Notes: a model not told the origin generated them from the letters alone. A stretch of DNA of 35,102 nucleotides from Roseobacter sp. HKCCD6576-2 (GCF_013179285.1 NZ_WVNW01000013.1:1-35102); one strand, 5' to 3'. Counted from the stretch's first letter, positions 24,980 through 33,859 are shown. Numbers and translations: made by a program.

Positions 24980-26857
24980 TCAGGCATTCGGCACTGCCTC
25001 GCCCCGGCGTCTGATCAAGTGGTAGATCAGCAAGACAGAGATGATCCCCATGCTGGCGATATCGGTAGACAGGCGCTCATCGATCAGCATCAGACCAGCC
25101 ACAACCGAGACGATGCGTTCCGGCCAGGAGCTCTTGCCGACCAGCGTGCCCGAGCTGCCCAACGCAAACATGATCACACCCAGTGCCGTGCTCGCCGTGG
25201 CATAGGCAATGTCGGTCCAGGCCCCCTGCATCAGCAATTCCGGCCGCAGCACCATGGCATAGGCGACGATGTATGTGGGCAAGGCCATAACCATGGCCAG
25301 GAACCCGGTCCGGAACGGATTGGACTTGGCGATGCCCGCCGCTGCGAAGGCAGTCAGCGCCACTGGCGGCGTGATGCCCGCGAAGTTCGAGAAGTAGAAG
25401 ATGAACAAGTGCACGCCGAGTATGAACAGCCCGAGATCGCCAAGCGGCGCGGCGACTACCGATGCGGTAATTATATACGCCGCGACCCCCGGCGTGCCCA
25501 TGCCCAACACGATGGTCACAACCATTGTGGCGAACATCGCTAGCAGGACCGACCAGTCGCCCAATCCCAGGATCAGCGAGGCGATCTCGACCCCCCAGCC
25601 GGTAATCAGCGTAACCCCAATGAGGATGCCCGACAGAGCGCAAGCCAGGCCGATGTCGACAGTCTGGGCAGCGAGGTCGCTCACCCTGTCGCGGCCGTTC
25701 TGGAGCGTATAGGCTGCCGCGTTGCTGGTCAGTCCGCCGATCAGCAGGATGGCACTAGCCTCCAACACCGCGCGTTCCAGCGGGTACATGCTCACGATCT
25801 GGTAGACGAGCCAGCCCAGTCCCGCGATCACCGGCCAATAGCGCAGACACAGCTTCAAGACTGGTTCGGTCAGCGGTTGTTCAATGATCTCGACATCCAT
25901 ACGCTTGGTCAGCCCGTAAGTATAGGCGCCCAGCGCAATATAATAGAGAACGGCCGGCAGGATCGCGGCGAGAATGACCTGGCTGTACGGCGTGCCGGTC
26001 AACTCGGCCATGATGAGCGCCCCGGCGCCCATGATTGGTGGGGTCAGCGCTCCGGCGGTGCTCGACACCGACTCAATGGCCGCAGCCTGGGTGCGGGAAT
26101 AGCCCGCCCGCAGGATCCAGGGGATGGTAAACTGCCCCGTCACCATTACATTGGCCATGTTGCTGCCCGACAGCGTCCCGAACAGGGCCGATGTGATCAC
26201 CGACATATAGGCTGGACCACCGCGCAGCTTGCCAGCGATTGACATGGCAAGTTCGATGAAGAATTTCTGCCCTCCCGCCAGCAACAGGCACTGACCGAAG
26301 ACGAGAAACAGGAATATCCAGCGCATCGCCACCTGGGTCGGCTCAGAGAAGATGCCGAGCTCGGTCTGGAAGATGGCGCCGACGACCCTGCGCAACGACA
26401 GTTCCGGTGCGATCTGGAAGGCCGACGGCAGAACCAGCGCGGAAAGCGCGATGGCGATGGCGATCAGCGCCAGCACCGGCAGGATCCAACCCACCACTCG
26501 GCGCCCGGCTTCGATCAGGAGCGCAATGAACAGGACACCAATCAAGATATCGGTCGACATCGGCACACTGCCGCGCCGGACAAAGCCGATGAAGTCCTGA
26601 AGGATATAGATGAGGGGGACGATCGAGAACAGACAGAGCCCGATATCGGCCGGGTGGATGCGCCCGCCAACGGCCGCCCCGCGCCATCCGGCGTTGCGCA
26701 GGAACGTCAGGATCAGGATGCCGGTGAGAAAGAACAGGCCGTGCAGGTATGGGCTGATCGGGGCCAGATACAGAAAGTAGAGCTGCGCCAAGAGCATCGC
26801 GGTTGCGATGGTTTGGTAGATCGCCAAGGACCATCCTTCGAGCGAGCGCGTATACAT
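24980..26857 (-). CDS. TRAP transporter permease, fused small and large subunits (TAXI type)
   Basis: The 625-aa protein is hydrophobic throughout. The N-terminal portion (about 1-150) corresponds to the small 4-helix subunit and the rest to the 12-helix large subunit. Family landmarks include GTLSGSNMANVMVTGQFTIP, SVSSTAGALTPPIMGAGALI, LGMGTPGVAAYI and SNFAGITPPVALTAFAAAGI. Such fused permeases work with TAXI-type receptors, and one is encoded 53 bp upstream. The system imports small carboxylates using the sodium gradient. AGGGG lies just before the ATG. Confidence 0.93.
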   Translation of the reverse strand: MYTRSLEGWSLAIYQTIATAMLLAQLYFLYLAPISPYLHGLFFLTGILILTFLRNAGWRGAAVGGRIHPADIGLCLFSIVPLIYILQDFIGFVRRGSVPMSTDILIGVLFIALLIEAGRRVVGWILPVLALIAIAIALSALVLPSAFQIAPELSLRRVVGAIFQTELGIFSEPTQVAMRWIFLFLVFGQCLLLAGGQKFFIELAMSIAGKLRGGPAYMSVITSALFGTLSGSNMANVMVTGQFTIPWILRAGYSRTQAAAIESVSSTAGALTPPIMGAGALIMAELTGTPYSQVILAAILPAVLYYIALGAYTYGLTKRMDVEIIEQPLTEPVLKLCLRYWPVIAGLGWLVYQIVSMYPLERAVLEASAILLIGGLTSNAAAYTLQNGRDRVSDLAAQTVDIGLACALSGILIGVTLITGWGVEIASLILGLGDWSVLLAMFATMVVTIVLGMGTPGVAAYIITASVVAAPLGDLGLFILGVHLFIFYFSNFAGITPPVALTAFAAAGIAKSNPFRTGFLAMVMALPTYIVAYAMVLRPELLMQGAWTDIAYATASTALGVIMFALGSSGTLVGKSSWPERIVSVVAGLMLIDERLSTDIASMGIISVLLIYHLIRRRGEAVPNA

Positions 26858-26910
26858 ATGCCCCTACCTACTTTGTCTTCGGTGACGTCCCGACGCGGCG
26901 GGCGCCCGGC

Positions 26911-27888
26911 TTAATCAATCGCGCCGATTTCGCGGAAATAGCGTTCGGCGCCCGGGTGCATCGGCAGAAGATCGGCCTGCATACGCACCAGATCCTCGTT
27001 CAGGCGCGCTTGCGACGGGTGCCGGTCAAGCAGCTCGTCCCGGTTCTCCCAAACAACGCGGGTGATCTGGTAGACGAGTTCTTCGTCGATCTCCTCGTTG
27101 ACCCAGAAATGGGTGCCGCCGCCGACCCAGAGCGCTTCGGTCTCGATCCCGTCATAGAGCGTCGGATCGAGATAGCCGAAGTGGAAATAAGGGTGCTCAT
27201 CGACCACCTTGGCCATGTCCTCCTCGGCGAAGGAGACAAAGCGCAGCCCGCGCGTGGCGAGTTGCTCGACAATGGCACCGGCAGGATGGGCGGTGCCCCA
27301 AATCACCGCATCGACCGACCCTGCAGCCAGCGACCCAAAGGCCTGCGCGGGCGCCGAGCGCTGGACGCGCGCGAAATCGTCGTCACTCAGCCCCATCGCC
27401 GAGAGGGCCTGGCTCGCGGTCGCCTCGGCGCCCGAGCCGATTGGCCCCATCGCGATCCGCTGGCCGAGGAGGTCGCGGAAGGTCTGGACGTCGCTGTCAA
27501 CGGGCACCATCGTGCCAATCTCCCAGGTGTAACTAGGCATCAACCCCAGAAGCCCGGGAAACGGCTCGGCGCCTTCGGCGGCGAACTGCCCTTTGTGGAT
27601 CGAGTAGGCGCCCAGTGTGTTGCCATTGGCCATCTCAACTTCGCCGACCTGCATAAGGCGGGCGTTCTCGACCCCGCCTCGGGTGACAGTCATATCGATC
27701 ACCACGCCCGGTAACTCGCGTTCGATGATTGCTTTCAGCCCGGCGGTGATCGGGTAGATCGCATGCACCGGCTGCGAGGCGGCCATGCGCAGAACCGCCT
27801 CATCGCCCGTTTCCCAGGCATGGGCTGGTCCCAACAGTCCCCATACGCCGACGAGCGCTACGAGCGTCCCTCTGAACTTGTGTGACAT
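26911..27888 (-). CDS. TAXI-family TRAP transporter periplasmic solute receptor
   Basis: The preferred start is the ATG at 27886-27888, giving MSHKFRGTLVALVGVWGLLG, PAHA as a signal peptide and 325 aa; GGGAG lies about 9 nt upstream. The in-frame extension to 27945 would put a hydrophilic tail before the signal peptide and is rejected. The body matches TAXI receptors: MAASQPVHAIYPITAGLKAI, TRGGVENARLMQVGEVEMAN, GQRIAMGPIGSGAEATA and DAVIWGTAHPAGAI. It binds the substrate in the periplasm and delivers it to the fused permease downstream. It follows the LeuD-like gene by 59 bp. Confidence 0.92.
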   Translation of the reverse strand: MSHKFRGTLVALVGVWGLLGPAHAWETGDEAVLRMAASQPVHAIYPITAGLKAIIERELPGVVIDMTVTRGGVENARLMQVGEVEMANGNTLGAYSIHKGQFAAEGAEPFPGLLGLMPSYTWEIGTMVPVDSDVQTFRDLLGQRIAMGPIGSGAEATASQALSAMGLSDDDFARVQRSAPAQAFGSLAAGSVDAVIWGTAHPAGAIVEQLATRGLRFVSFAEEDMAKVVDEHPYFHFGYLDPTLYDGIETEALWVGGGTHFWVNEEIDEELVYQITRVVWENRDELLDRHPSQARLNEDLVRMQADLLPMHPGAERYFREIGAID

Positions 27889-27947
27889 CTGACTGTACTC
27901 CCTTTCACGTGTCTTGGTCTTGGTAATTGGTGAATCGGTACGCATAG

Positions 27948-28475
27948 CTAGGCGGTGGCGTGGCGCGCCAGGCGGTCCCGGAAACTGGGCAACCAGCCGC
28001 CGCGAGCGATGATGCTCAGTGCGATCTCGGGCAATGGATCGAAACGGGTCTCAATGTCTTGGGTCACGTTGCGGAACGCCCCGGTCCGGAAATCCACCTC
28101 CAGTTGGTCACCCTGCGCCACCATCTGGGTGATCCCCGGCGCCCTGGGCAGAAACGGCAGTGCGGCGTTGACCGCACAGCGGTAGGCACCGCTGGCGATG
28201 CTTTCGCAGATCAGCCCGCTTCCGGCGCCCTGAAGGCCGATCAGCCCCTGAATATGCGGGTTTCCGTGGGCGAACCGGCGGCCCGTAACGATCAGATCAC
28301 CGGGCTGGATGCGCTCCGCCAGAGTACTGTCGATCCCGGCGAAGATATGCTGCCGCAGGACTTGCGGGTCGGTCTCGCGTGCTAACGCGAAATGCAGCGC
28401 CATCAAATCGCCGTCCAGGGCAACGTTGTCGCCAAAGACCCAGGCCCGCCCCGCAAAGTGCATCGGGTCAGACAT
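27948..28475 (-). CDS. Small subunit of a LeuCD/aconitase-family hydro-lyase
   Basis: The 175-aa protein has the swivelling-domain fold of 3-isopropylmalate dehydratase small subunits: AWVFGDNVALD at the start, then RQHIFAGIDSTLAERIQPGD, then VTGRRFAHGNPHIQGLIGLQ. The last is in place of the family's G.NFG.GSSREHA loop. That loop normally contacts the substrate, so a different substrate from isopropylmalate is likely. The start overlaps the stop of the large-subunit gene by 8 nt, indicating translational coupling and a fixed subunit ratio. Related enzymes include 2,3-dimethylmalate dehydratase and homoaconitase-type proteins. Confidence 0.82.
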   Translation of the reverse strand: MSDPMHFAGRAWVFGDNVALDGDLMALHFALARETDPQVLRQHIFAGIDSTLAERIQPGDLIVTGRRFAHGNPHIQGLIGLQGAGSGLICESIASGAYRCAVNAALPFLPRAPGITQMVAQGDQLEVDFRTGAFRNVTQDIETRFDPLPEIALSIIARGGWLPSFRDRLARHATA

Positions 28476-29772
28476 GGGTCAGATCCTCGTCCGCTGTCGT
28501 TGGCGCGTGGCGGCGGGGATCGGCGATCATGCCCTCCAGCGCAGAGGCAGCCACGGTGGCCGGGCTGGCCAGGTAGAGGGAGGCGTCATGCGCGCCCAGA
28601 CGGCCAGGATCATTCCGCGTGCCAGTGCCGATCGAGACCTCACCCGAAGTGACGCCGCCGATCCGACCGCCTGCGCAAACCCCGCAACCCGGTGCGGTAA
28701 CAATGCCGCCCGCGGCCGAGATGACATCGAACGCCCCCTCCGCAGCGGCCTGGCGGGCGACCTCGTTGGTCGCCGGGGTTACGAAGAGCCGGACCCGCGG
28801 ATCAATCTCGCGGCCTCGCAGGATACGGGCGGCCTCGCGCATGTCCTCAAGCATCCCGGAAGCGCAGGACCCGATATAGGCGTGATCGATCGGCATGCCT
28901 ACAACTTCGCTCACTCCCACCACGTTGTCGGGCCGTGGCGGCTTCGCTACCTGCGGCTCCAGAAGGGCCAGGTTCCAGTCGAACACTGCCTTGAACATGG
29001 CATCCTCATCCGACGCCACCAGCTCCAGCGGGCCATCGACTCTGTCCTTTAGATATTCGAGAACGATCTGGTCAGGCGTGACGATGGACGAACGGGCGCC
29101 GAGTTCGGTCGGCGTATTGCATAGGGTATAGCGTCCGTCGACGCCGATGCTCGCCAGTCCGGGCCCGGCGAACTCGATCACCGCATCGTCGACAAGTTCG
29201 TCGTCTAGCACAGAGATCAGATGCTGAGCGAAATCGCGGATCGTTGTGCCCGGCGCAAGTGCTCCAGTCAGGTTGATGCGCACCGTCTCGGGCACGCTCA
29301 TCCAGACCGATCCCAGTGCCGCAAGTTCTGACACCTCGGTCAGGACCGCTACGCCCAGCGCGCCCACTGCGCCGAAGTTGGTCACATGTGTGTCGTAGCC
29401 CGCCATGAACATGCCTGGGCGGATGTAGCCGAGTTCGACCGGAAAGACATGGCCCTGCCCACCACGCCCAACGTCGAAGAAATGGCCAACCTCGAACCGG
29501 CGGGCGATCTCGCGCACCTGCCTCTGTCGCTCACTGGCCCGCGGCGACGCGGCGACCGGCTCGTGATCTGTGACGATCATCATCCGCTGCGGATTGTACA
29601 GCTTGCCCACGCCGACCTCATCAAGCGCCTTGGCCATATTCGCGGCATACCAGTCGTGGACCGAAACGAGCTCGGGTTCAGGCATGATGATCTGTCCGAC
29701 GGCGACCGGAGCACCGACAGCCTTGGAAAGGATCTTCTGGGTGAGTGTCATGCCCATGAATGCGTCAGTCAT
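28468..29772 (-). CDS. Large subunit of a LeuCD/aconitase-family hydro-lyase ([4Fe-4S])
   Basis: The protein is 434 aa, the length of archaeal-type LeuC. It starts with MTLTQKILSKAVG after a short extension (ATG at 29772 used; the ATG giving MGMTLTQ is possible). Iron-sulfur ligands are visible: Cys303 in IGSCASGMLEDM and Cys363/Cys366 in APGCGVCAGG. Other landmarks are IMVTDHE-type (MIVTDHEPVA), GVGKLYNP, HVTNFGAVGALG and CNTPTELGARSSIVTPD. The enzyme should dehydrate or rehydrate a hydroxydicarboxylate. It starts 2 nt after the IclR stop. A housekeeping leucine role is unlikely, given the IclR, TRAP and lyase neighbours; a substituted malate such as dimethylmalate is a reasonable inference. 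Confidence 0.87.
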   Translation of the reverse strand: MTDAFMGMTLTQKILSKAVGAPVAVGQIIMPEPELVSVHDWYAANMAKALDEVGVGKLYNPQRMMIVTDHEPVAASPRASERQRQVREIARRFEVGHFFDVGRGGQGHVFPVELGYIRPGMFMAGYDTHVTNFGAVGALGVAVLTEVSELAALGSVWMSVPETVRINLTGALAPGTTIRDFAQHLISVLDDELVDDAVIEFAGPGLASIGVDGRYTLCNTPTELGARSSIVTPDQIVLEYLKDRVDGPLELVASDEDAMFKAVFDWNLALLEPQVAKPPRPDNVVGVSEVVGMPIDHAYIGSCASGMLEDMREAARILRGREIDPRVRLFVTPATNEVARQAAAEGAFDVISAAGGIVTAPGCGVCAGGRIGGVTSGEVSIGTGTRNDPGRLGAHDASLYLASPATVAASALEGMIADPRRHAPTTADEDLTHV

Positions 29773-29774
29773 GC

Positions 29775-30542
29775 TTACTTAGTGAGAGGGGGTGAGTCCG
29801 CGCCGAGCAGGGCGGCGAGCCGCACCTGGCTTTGTCGGAGCGACTCGATCACCCGTGCCTCATGCGTCGGGTTGAAGATGGTCTCGGGCACCGAGACAGA
29901 CAGGCCGGCAACCGGCGCGCCGTCGGCGTCTAGCACCGCGATCCCGATCGCGATGATGCCGTCGACCAGTTCGCGGCGACTGTAGCCGATCCCGCTGCGG
30001 GCGATTTCGTCTAGTTCGACGCGCAGCGCTTCGACATCTGTCAGTGTGTGCGACGTCAGCGCCGTCAGCGAGGTGCGCCCGAGATATGCCTCCACCGCGT
30101 CGGGCCCCGCAGCGGCCAGAACCGCCTTGCCGCTGGCCGAGGCGTAGACTGGCCCACGTTCACCCAGTTGCATGGAGTGCTGCAGGGTCTGAACCACATC
30201 CTGTTTGCAAACCACCAGCATGTCGTCATCGCTGCGCACAGTCAGAGCACAGCTGTTACCGAGCTCAGCAGCGATGGCAGCCAATAGCGGCTGGGCAATG
30301 CGGACGATATCGATTCGCCCCAGATAGCTGCGCGCCAGACCCACGACACGGGGGCCCAGCAGAAAGCGGCGGCGTTCGCGATCATGTTCGACATAGCCGC
30401 TGCTCGAGAGTTCGGTCATCAACCCGGTCAGACTGCTCTTGGGTATGCTGAGGCGATTGGCGATCTCGGCATGCGTTAGGCCATCGGCTTCCTTTGCCAA
30501 CAACTCAAGGAGCTGAAGCACGCGATCCGCGGACTTGACCAC
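29775..30542 (-). CDS. IclR-family transcriptional regulator
   Basis: The preferred start is the GTG at 30540-30542 (VVKSADRVLQLLELLA, the usual IclR opening), with GGGAG about 9 nt upstream. The frame also extends to a GTG at 30572. The product is 255 aa. A winged HTH spans about 1-60 (LTHAEIANRLSIPKSSLTGL, then MTELSSSGYVEHD). The C-terminal effector domain has YASASGKAVLAA and GIGYSRRELVDGIIAIGIAV, with VLDADGAPVAGLSVSVP. It is the first gene of the minus-strand operon and is divergent from the lyase gene. A palindrome lies between them, consistent with autoregulation and control of both directions. Confidence 0.9.
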   Translation of the reverse strand: MVKSADRVLQLLELLAKEADGLTHAEIANRLSIPKSSLTGLMTELSSSGYVEHDRERRRFLLGPRVVGLARSYLGRIDIVRIAQPLLAAIAAELGNSCALTVRSDDDMLVVCKQDVVQTLQHSMQLGERGPVYASASGKAVLAAAGPDAVEAYLGRTSLTALTSHTLTDVEALRVELDEIARSGIGYSRRELVDGIIAIGIAVLDADGAPVAGLSVSVPETIFNPTHEARVIESLRQSQVRLAALLGADSPPLTK

Positions 30543-30566
30543 CTTATAAATCTCCCATTCTATATT

Positions 30567-30582
30567 GTTCACATTCGTGAAC
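30567..30582. promoter_or_regulatory. Putative IclR operator palindrome
   Basis: GTTCAC-ATTC-GTGAAC is a perfect 6-bp inverted repeat in the 129-bp region between the divergent IclR and lyase genes. It lies 25 bp upstream of the preferred IclR start. A related half-site, TTGAAC, follows at 30596. IclR proteins commonly bind such short palindromes in divergent promoters. Confidence 0.55.
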
Positions 30583-30595
30583 TTAGTCTTTACTC

Positions 30596-30623
30596 TTGAA
30601 CACTCGAGATGTTTACGTAATGC
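30596..30623 (+). promoter_or_regulatory. Candidate sigma-70-type promoter for the lyase-amidase operon
   Basis: TTGAAC (30596-30601) and TAATGC (30618-30623) are spaced 16 bp apart, upstream of the lyase start at 30672. The palindrome at 30567-30582 lies just upstream. Both boxes are imperfect, so this is tentative. Confidence 0.3.
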
Positions 30624-30671
30624 TCAGGGCCTGTCAAGATCTTGGACAACAATGCCGTGGATCAATATTAA

Positions 30672-31505
30672 ATGAGCAATATCAAAGCTCTAAGAGATAT
30701 TCTTGAGAGTGGGACCTGCCATTTCGGTCCGGGAGCCTTCGACGGGTTGTCGGCTCGGATCGCCGATGCGGCAGGGTTTTCCTTTGTTCATGCCAGCGGC
30801 GGGGCAATCGCCCGCTCAATCGGCTATCCCGACGTTGGCCTCATCACGATGACCGAGATGCAGGTGCGCCTGGCCGAGATTGCCGAGGCAGTGAACCGGC
30901 CTGTAATCGCCGATGCCGACACGGGCTATGGCAATGCCCATAATGCGGCGCGCTGTGCCCGCGCCTATCAAGCTGCAGGCGCCGTGGCGCTGCATATCGA
31001 AGATCAGGACTTCCCGAAGAAATGCGGGCACTATGCGGATATCTCACTGATCCCGACCGAAGAGATGGCGGCCAAGGTCGCCGCCATGAAAGATGCCGTC
31101 GGGGATGGGATGTTGGTTATCGCGCGCACCGATGCCGTGATGACTGAGGGGTTAGAACCGGCGCTAGAGCGCATGCATCGTTATCTCGAGGCCGGAGCCG
31201 ATGTCGCTTTTGTCGAAGGGATCAGCGATCTCGCAACACTTCGCCGAATCAACGATCTGCCGGCACCCAAGCTGATCAACCTGGCCGGAGCCAGTCGCGA
31301 AAAACTTGCAACGCCCGAAGAGCTGTCCGCCTGCGGTGTGGTGCTGGCTCTCTACCCCGGCGAGTTCCAGCGCGCCGCAATCTTCGCCATGGAAGAGGTG
31401 GCCCGGACGCTGCTGCAAACCGGCTCAAGCCGCTCCGTGGCCGACCGCTTGGCGACCCCTGCGCGGCGAGACGCGCTCGTCGCCACCCGGCGATACCTGT
31501 CCTAA
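30672..31505 (+). CDS. Isocitrate lyase/PEP mutase superfamily lyase
   Basis: The 277-aa protein has the short TIM-barrel form of the superfamily. The metal-binding DADTGYGN covers 81-88, HIEDQDFPKKCGH covers 108-120, and the KKCGH loop with catalytic Cys118 marks a C-C lyase, not a PEP mutase. Such enzymes cleave methylisocitrate, dimethylmalate or related 2-hydroxy-dicarboxylates to pyruvate or glyoxylate plus a second acid. SGGAIARSIGYPDVGLITMTE and RTDAVMTEGLEPALERMHRYLEAGAD also match. It is divergent from the IclR operon and overlaps the amidase start by 1 nt. Pairing with a LeuCD-like hydro-lyase argues that the hydratase makes the substrate of this lyase. Confidence 0.9.
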   Translation: MSNIKALRDILESGTCHFGPGAFDGLSARIADAAGFSFVHASGGAIARSIGYPDVGLITMTEMQVRLAEIAEAVNRPVIADADTGYGNAHNAARCARAYQAAGAVALHIEDQDFPKKCGHYADISLIPTEEMAAKVAAMKDAVGDGMLVIARTDAVMTEGLEPALERMHRYLEAGADVAFVEGISDLATLRRINDLPAPKLINLAGASREKLATPEELSACGVVLALYPGEFQRAAIFAMEEVARTLLQTGSSRSVADRLATPARRDALVATRRYLS

Positions 31506-32803
31506 TGAGCGACCCAAGACCTCCCGGCGCCGTCGCCCATCTGCAGGCACTTGAGACCGGTGTGGGCACCGCCGAGGACTATGCCCGCGACTGCCGCGAA
31601 TGCTGCGCGCTCTGGGAGCCGGTGCTGCGGGCCTGGACGGTTCTGGACCCGGATTGTTGGCGACCAGCTCTGCCGGGTGGCGACCAGGGACCCTTGTATG
31701 GCCTTCCCGTCGGTGTGAAGGACCTTATCGATACGGTGGATGCACCCACCGCCTATGGGTCGCCGATCTATTGCGGTCACCGACCCCAGCGTGACGCCTG
31801 GATCGTCACGCGCCTCAAGTCTCTGGGCGCGGCCCTGCCGGGCAAGACCGTGACCACCGAGTTTGCCTGCTTCCCGCCGGGCCCGACGCGCAACCCGCAC
31901 GACCCCGCCCTCAGCCCCGGGGGATCGTCCAGCGGCTCCGCTGCCGCCGTCGCTGCCGGTATGGTGCCCCTCGCCCTGGGGACGCAGACGGCGGGCTCGA
32001 TCATCCGTCCGGCCGCCTATTGCGGCATCTTCGGGTTCAAGCCGACTCATGGCAAGCTGCCGATGACCGGGATCAAACCGCTCTCCCCGAGTCTCGACAC
32101 GTTGGGCGTCTTCGCCCGCACGTTGGCCGACATCGCGTTTCTGACCGAGCATCTCGTGCCATCGCAGCGGGCTTCCTCTCGGCTGCCCAACCGGCCCCGC
32201 ATCGCCGTCTGCCCACCATTATCCGTCGCTGACGGCGACCCTGACCCTGCTCGCGACCGCAGGCGTATCGCCGCCGCGCTTGCTAGTGCCAGGTGTATCG
32301 TCGAGACGCTCGACGCTCAGGTGGAAGTCGAGGCGCTTTCACAGGCGCAGGAGACTGTTATGGCGGTCGAGGCCGCCTCCTCCCTCGCCGCTGAGGCGGA
32401 CGTCCATTGGCTGGATCTGGCGCCCGCCGTACGCCTACTGATCGAGCAAGGCCGCGCCGCCGGACCCCAAGCCTTGGACCCAGCACTGCGGGCTATCGCC
32501 GCCGCGCGTCGGAAAATACTGGGCCGGTCGGACTGGGACATCGTACTGACCCAAAGCGTGGTCGACCGCCCGCCACCCGCCACCAAGGGCACTGGCGATC
32601 CGGTCGCCTGCCGAGCCTGGACCGCCGCGGGGTTCCCTGCCCTGTCGATTCCCATCGACCGGGGCGCTGGGCTGCCCGGGTCGGTGCAAATGATCGGGCG
32701 CCCCGGCGGTGACCGGACGCTGCTCAACCTCGCCGACAAGCTCATCGACGCCTGCTCCGAGACCGGATTGGGCCACGCACCAGCGCCGCCGCCGCCAAGC
32801 TAA
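31505..32803 (+). CDS. Amidase signature (AS) family amidohydrolase
   Basis: The protein is 432 aa. The Ser-cisSer-Lys triad is visible: Lys72 in GLPVGVKDLIDT, cis-Ser141 in SPGGSSSGSAAAVAAG and nucleophile Ser165 in GTQTAGSIIRPAAYCG. The 24-residue gap between the two serines is the family norm. The ATG shares its first base with the TAA of the lyase gene, so the two are translationally coupled. It probably releases ammonia and a carboxylate from an amide that then enters the pathway. AS enzymes are hard to assign by sequence; malonamidase-type and other small-amide activities are all open. The gene is complete, but an IS110 scar begins about 20 nt after its stop. Confidence 0.9.
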   Translation: MSDPRPPGAVAHLQALETGVGTAEDYARDCRECCALWEPVLRAWTVLDPDCWRPALPGGDQGPLYGLPVGVKDLIDTVDAPTAYGSPIYCGHRPQRDAWIVTRLKSLGAALPGKTVTTEFACFPPGPTRNPHDPALSPGGSSSGSAAAVAAGMVPLALGTQTAGSIIRPAAYCGIFGFKPTHGKLPMTGIKPLSPSLDTLGVFARTLADIAFLTEHLVPSQRASSRLPNRPRIAVCPPLSVADGDPDPARDRRRIAAALASARCIVETLDAQVEVEALSQAQETVMAVEAASSLAAEADVHWLDLAPAVRLLIEQGRAAGPQALDPALRAIAAARRKILGRSDWDIVLTQSVVDRPPPATKGTGDPVACRAWTAAGFPALSIPIDRGAGLPGSVQMIGRPGGDRTLLNLADKLIDACSETGLGHAPAPPPPS

Positions 32804-32821
32804 GCCGCGTCCCGGGGTCAC

Positions 32822-33442
32822 CGGAGACACCAACGGGTAGTCGCCAACCGCACGCGACTGGTGAACCAGGTCCGTGGCCTTCTCGGAGAACACGGCGTCG
32901 TGGTGGCTCGAGGCATCACCCACATCCGGCGCACTCTTGGCGAGATTGCGGACGATCAGTCGGGAAACTTCGGGGAGCTCCTTGTCGAGATTTTCCGCGA
33001 CATGCGCGAGGAACTGGCCGAATTGGACACACGTCTCGCGGGTTACAATCGTCGGATCAAGAACCTCTTTCGTTCGAATGAGATGTGCCAGCGTATCGGA
33101 CAGATCGAAGGCATTGGTCCGATTACGGAAACGGCATTGGTTGCCGCGATTGGCGATCGCTCATGCTTCAAGAACCGTCGTCAGTTTGCCGCCCCGGCTG
33201 GGCCTGGTTCCAAAGCAATGATCAAGCGACGGAAAGGCTCGATTGTTCAACACCAGCAAGCGAGGTGACCGATATTTGCGAACGATGCTGATCCATCGAG
33301 CGCAAGCTGTTCTGGTTCGCTCGGCCGACAAAACCGACACCCGTAGCAAATGGATAAATCGGATGCGAGAAAGACGTCATCCGAACGTCGTCGCGGTTGC
33401 TTTGGCCAACAAGAACGCACAGATCGCCTGGTCACTTCTGGT
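32822..33442 (+). pseudogene. IS110-family transposase, C-terminal two thirds, frameshifted
   Basis: The frame from 32822 reads RRHQRVVANRTRLVNQVRGL, LGEHGVVVARG, then RIGQIEGIGPITETALVAAI and GDRSCFKNRRQFAA. It then shifts to another frame: AWLGLVPKQ, later LFNTSKRGDRYLRTMLIHRA and NVVAVALANKNAQIAWSLL. This is the Transposase_20 half of an IS110/IS116/IS902 transposase. The DEDD N-terminal part is missing, one frameshift near 33195-33215 breaks the rest, and the end is replaced by IS5 sequence. Confidence 0.85.
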
Positions 33443-33795
33443 ACGAGATCACTCCCGGTCAGGCGTCCGACTACACCAGCTTTAATCTGATCATGGCTGA
33501 CAACCGACCCAAACCTAGTGTCCTGCTGGCGGATCGGGGCTATGATGCTGACAGCAGTCGCAAATCCATGAAAGAGCGTGACGCTCTGTCGGCCATCCCG
33601 ATGCAGAAATCTCGCAAGATGCGCGTTGGTGTGGATCGGCCGCTCTATCGCCTGCAAAACCTGGTCGAGCGCTGCTTCAATAAGCTCAAGAACGCACTTC
33701 GCGTCGCCACCCGCTACGACAAGACCGCCGAGAGCTTTCTCGCCTTCATAGACATCACATCCACCCGCCTATGGATGGGCCCTTTGTCAACATGA
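33443..33795 (+). pseudogene. IS5-family transposase C-terminal fragment fused to the IS110 scar
   Basis: Starting near ITPGQASDYTSFNLIMADN, the frame continues PSVLLADRGYDAD (catalytic Asp), VGVDRPLYRLQNLVERCFNK (catalytic Glu), then LRVATRYDKTAESFLAF and ends WMGPLST. The N-terminal part is missing, so it cannot be active. It is a diverged relative of the copy at the right edge of the window, in inverted orientation. The terminal repeat after the stop (CATGACCTAG) is lost within about 10 bp. Confidence 0.85.
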
Positions 33796-33808
33796 CCTAG
33801 CGAAACAC

Positions 33809-33836
33809 ACAAGCCGCGCCAAGGGGCGCGGCTTGT
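33809..33836. terminator. Perfect 12-bp hairpin after the outer-membrane protein gene
   Basis: ACAAGCCGCGCC and GGCGCGGCTTGT pair around a 4-nt loop, 23 bp past the stop of the minus-strand gene at 33860. It is a likely terminator, although the minus-strand tract after it has few T residues. Confidence 0.7.
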
Positions 33837-33859
33837 CACGTGAGATCACCAATCCTTGA

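Noticed and set aside
24926-25543. Plus-strand frame of about 205 codons over the TRAP permease gene
   Set aside because: It is His/Gln/Arg-rich antisense sequence opposite a well-defined membrane protein.
27889-27945. Longer start for the TAXI receptor
   Set aside because: It would place about 19 charged residues ahead of the signal peptide, and the GGGAG site fits the internal ATG.
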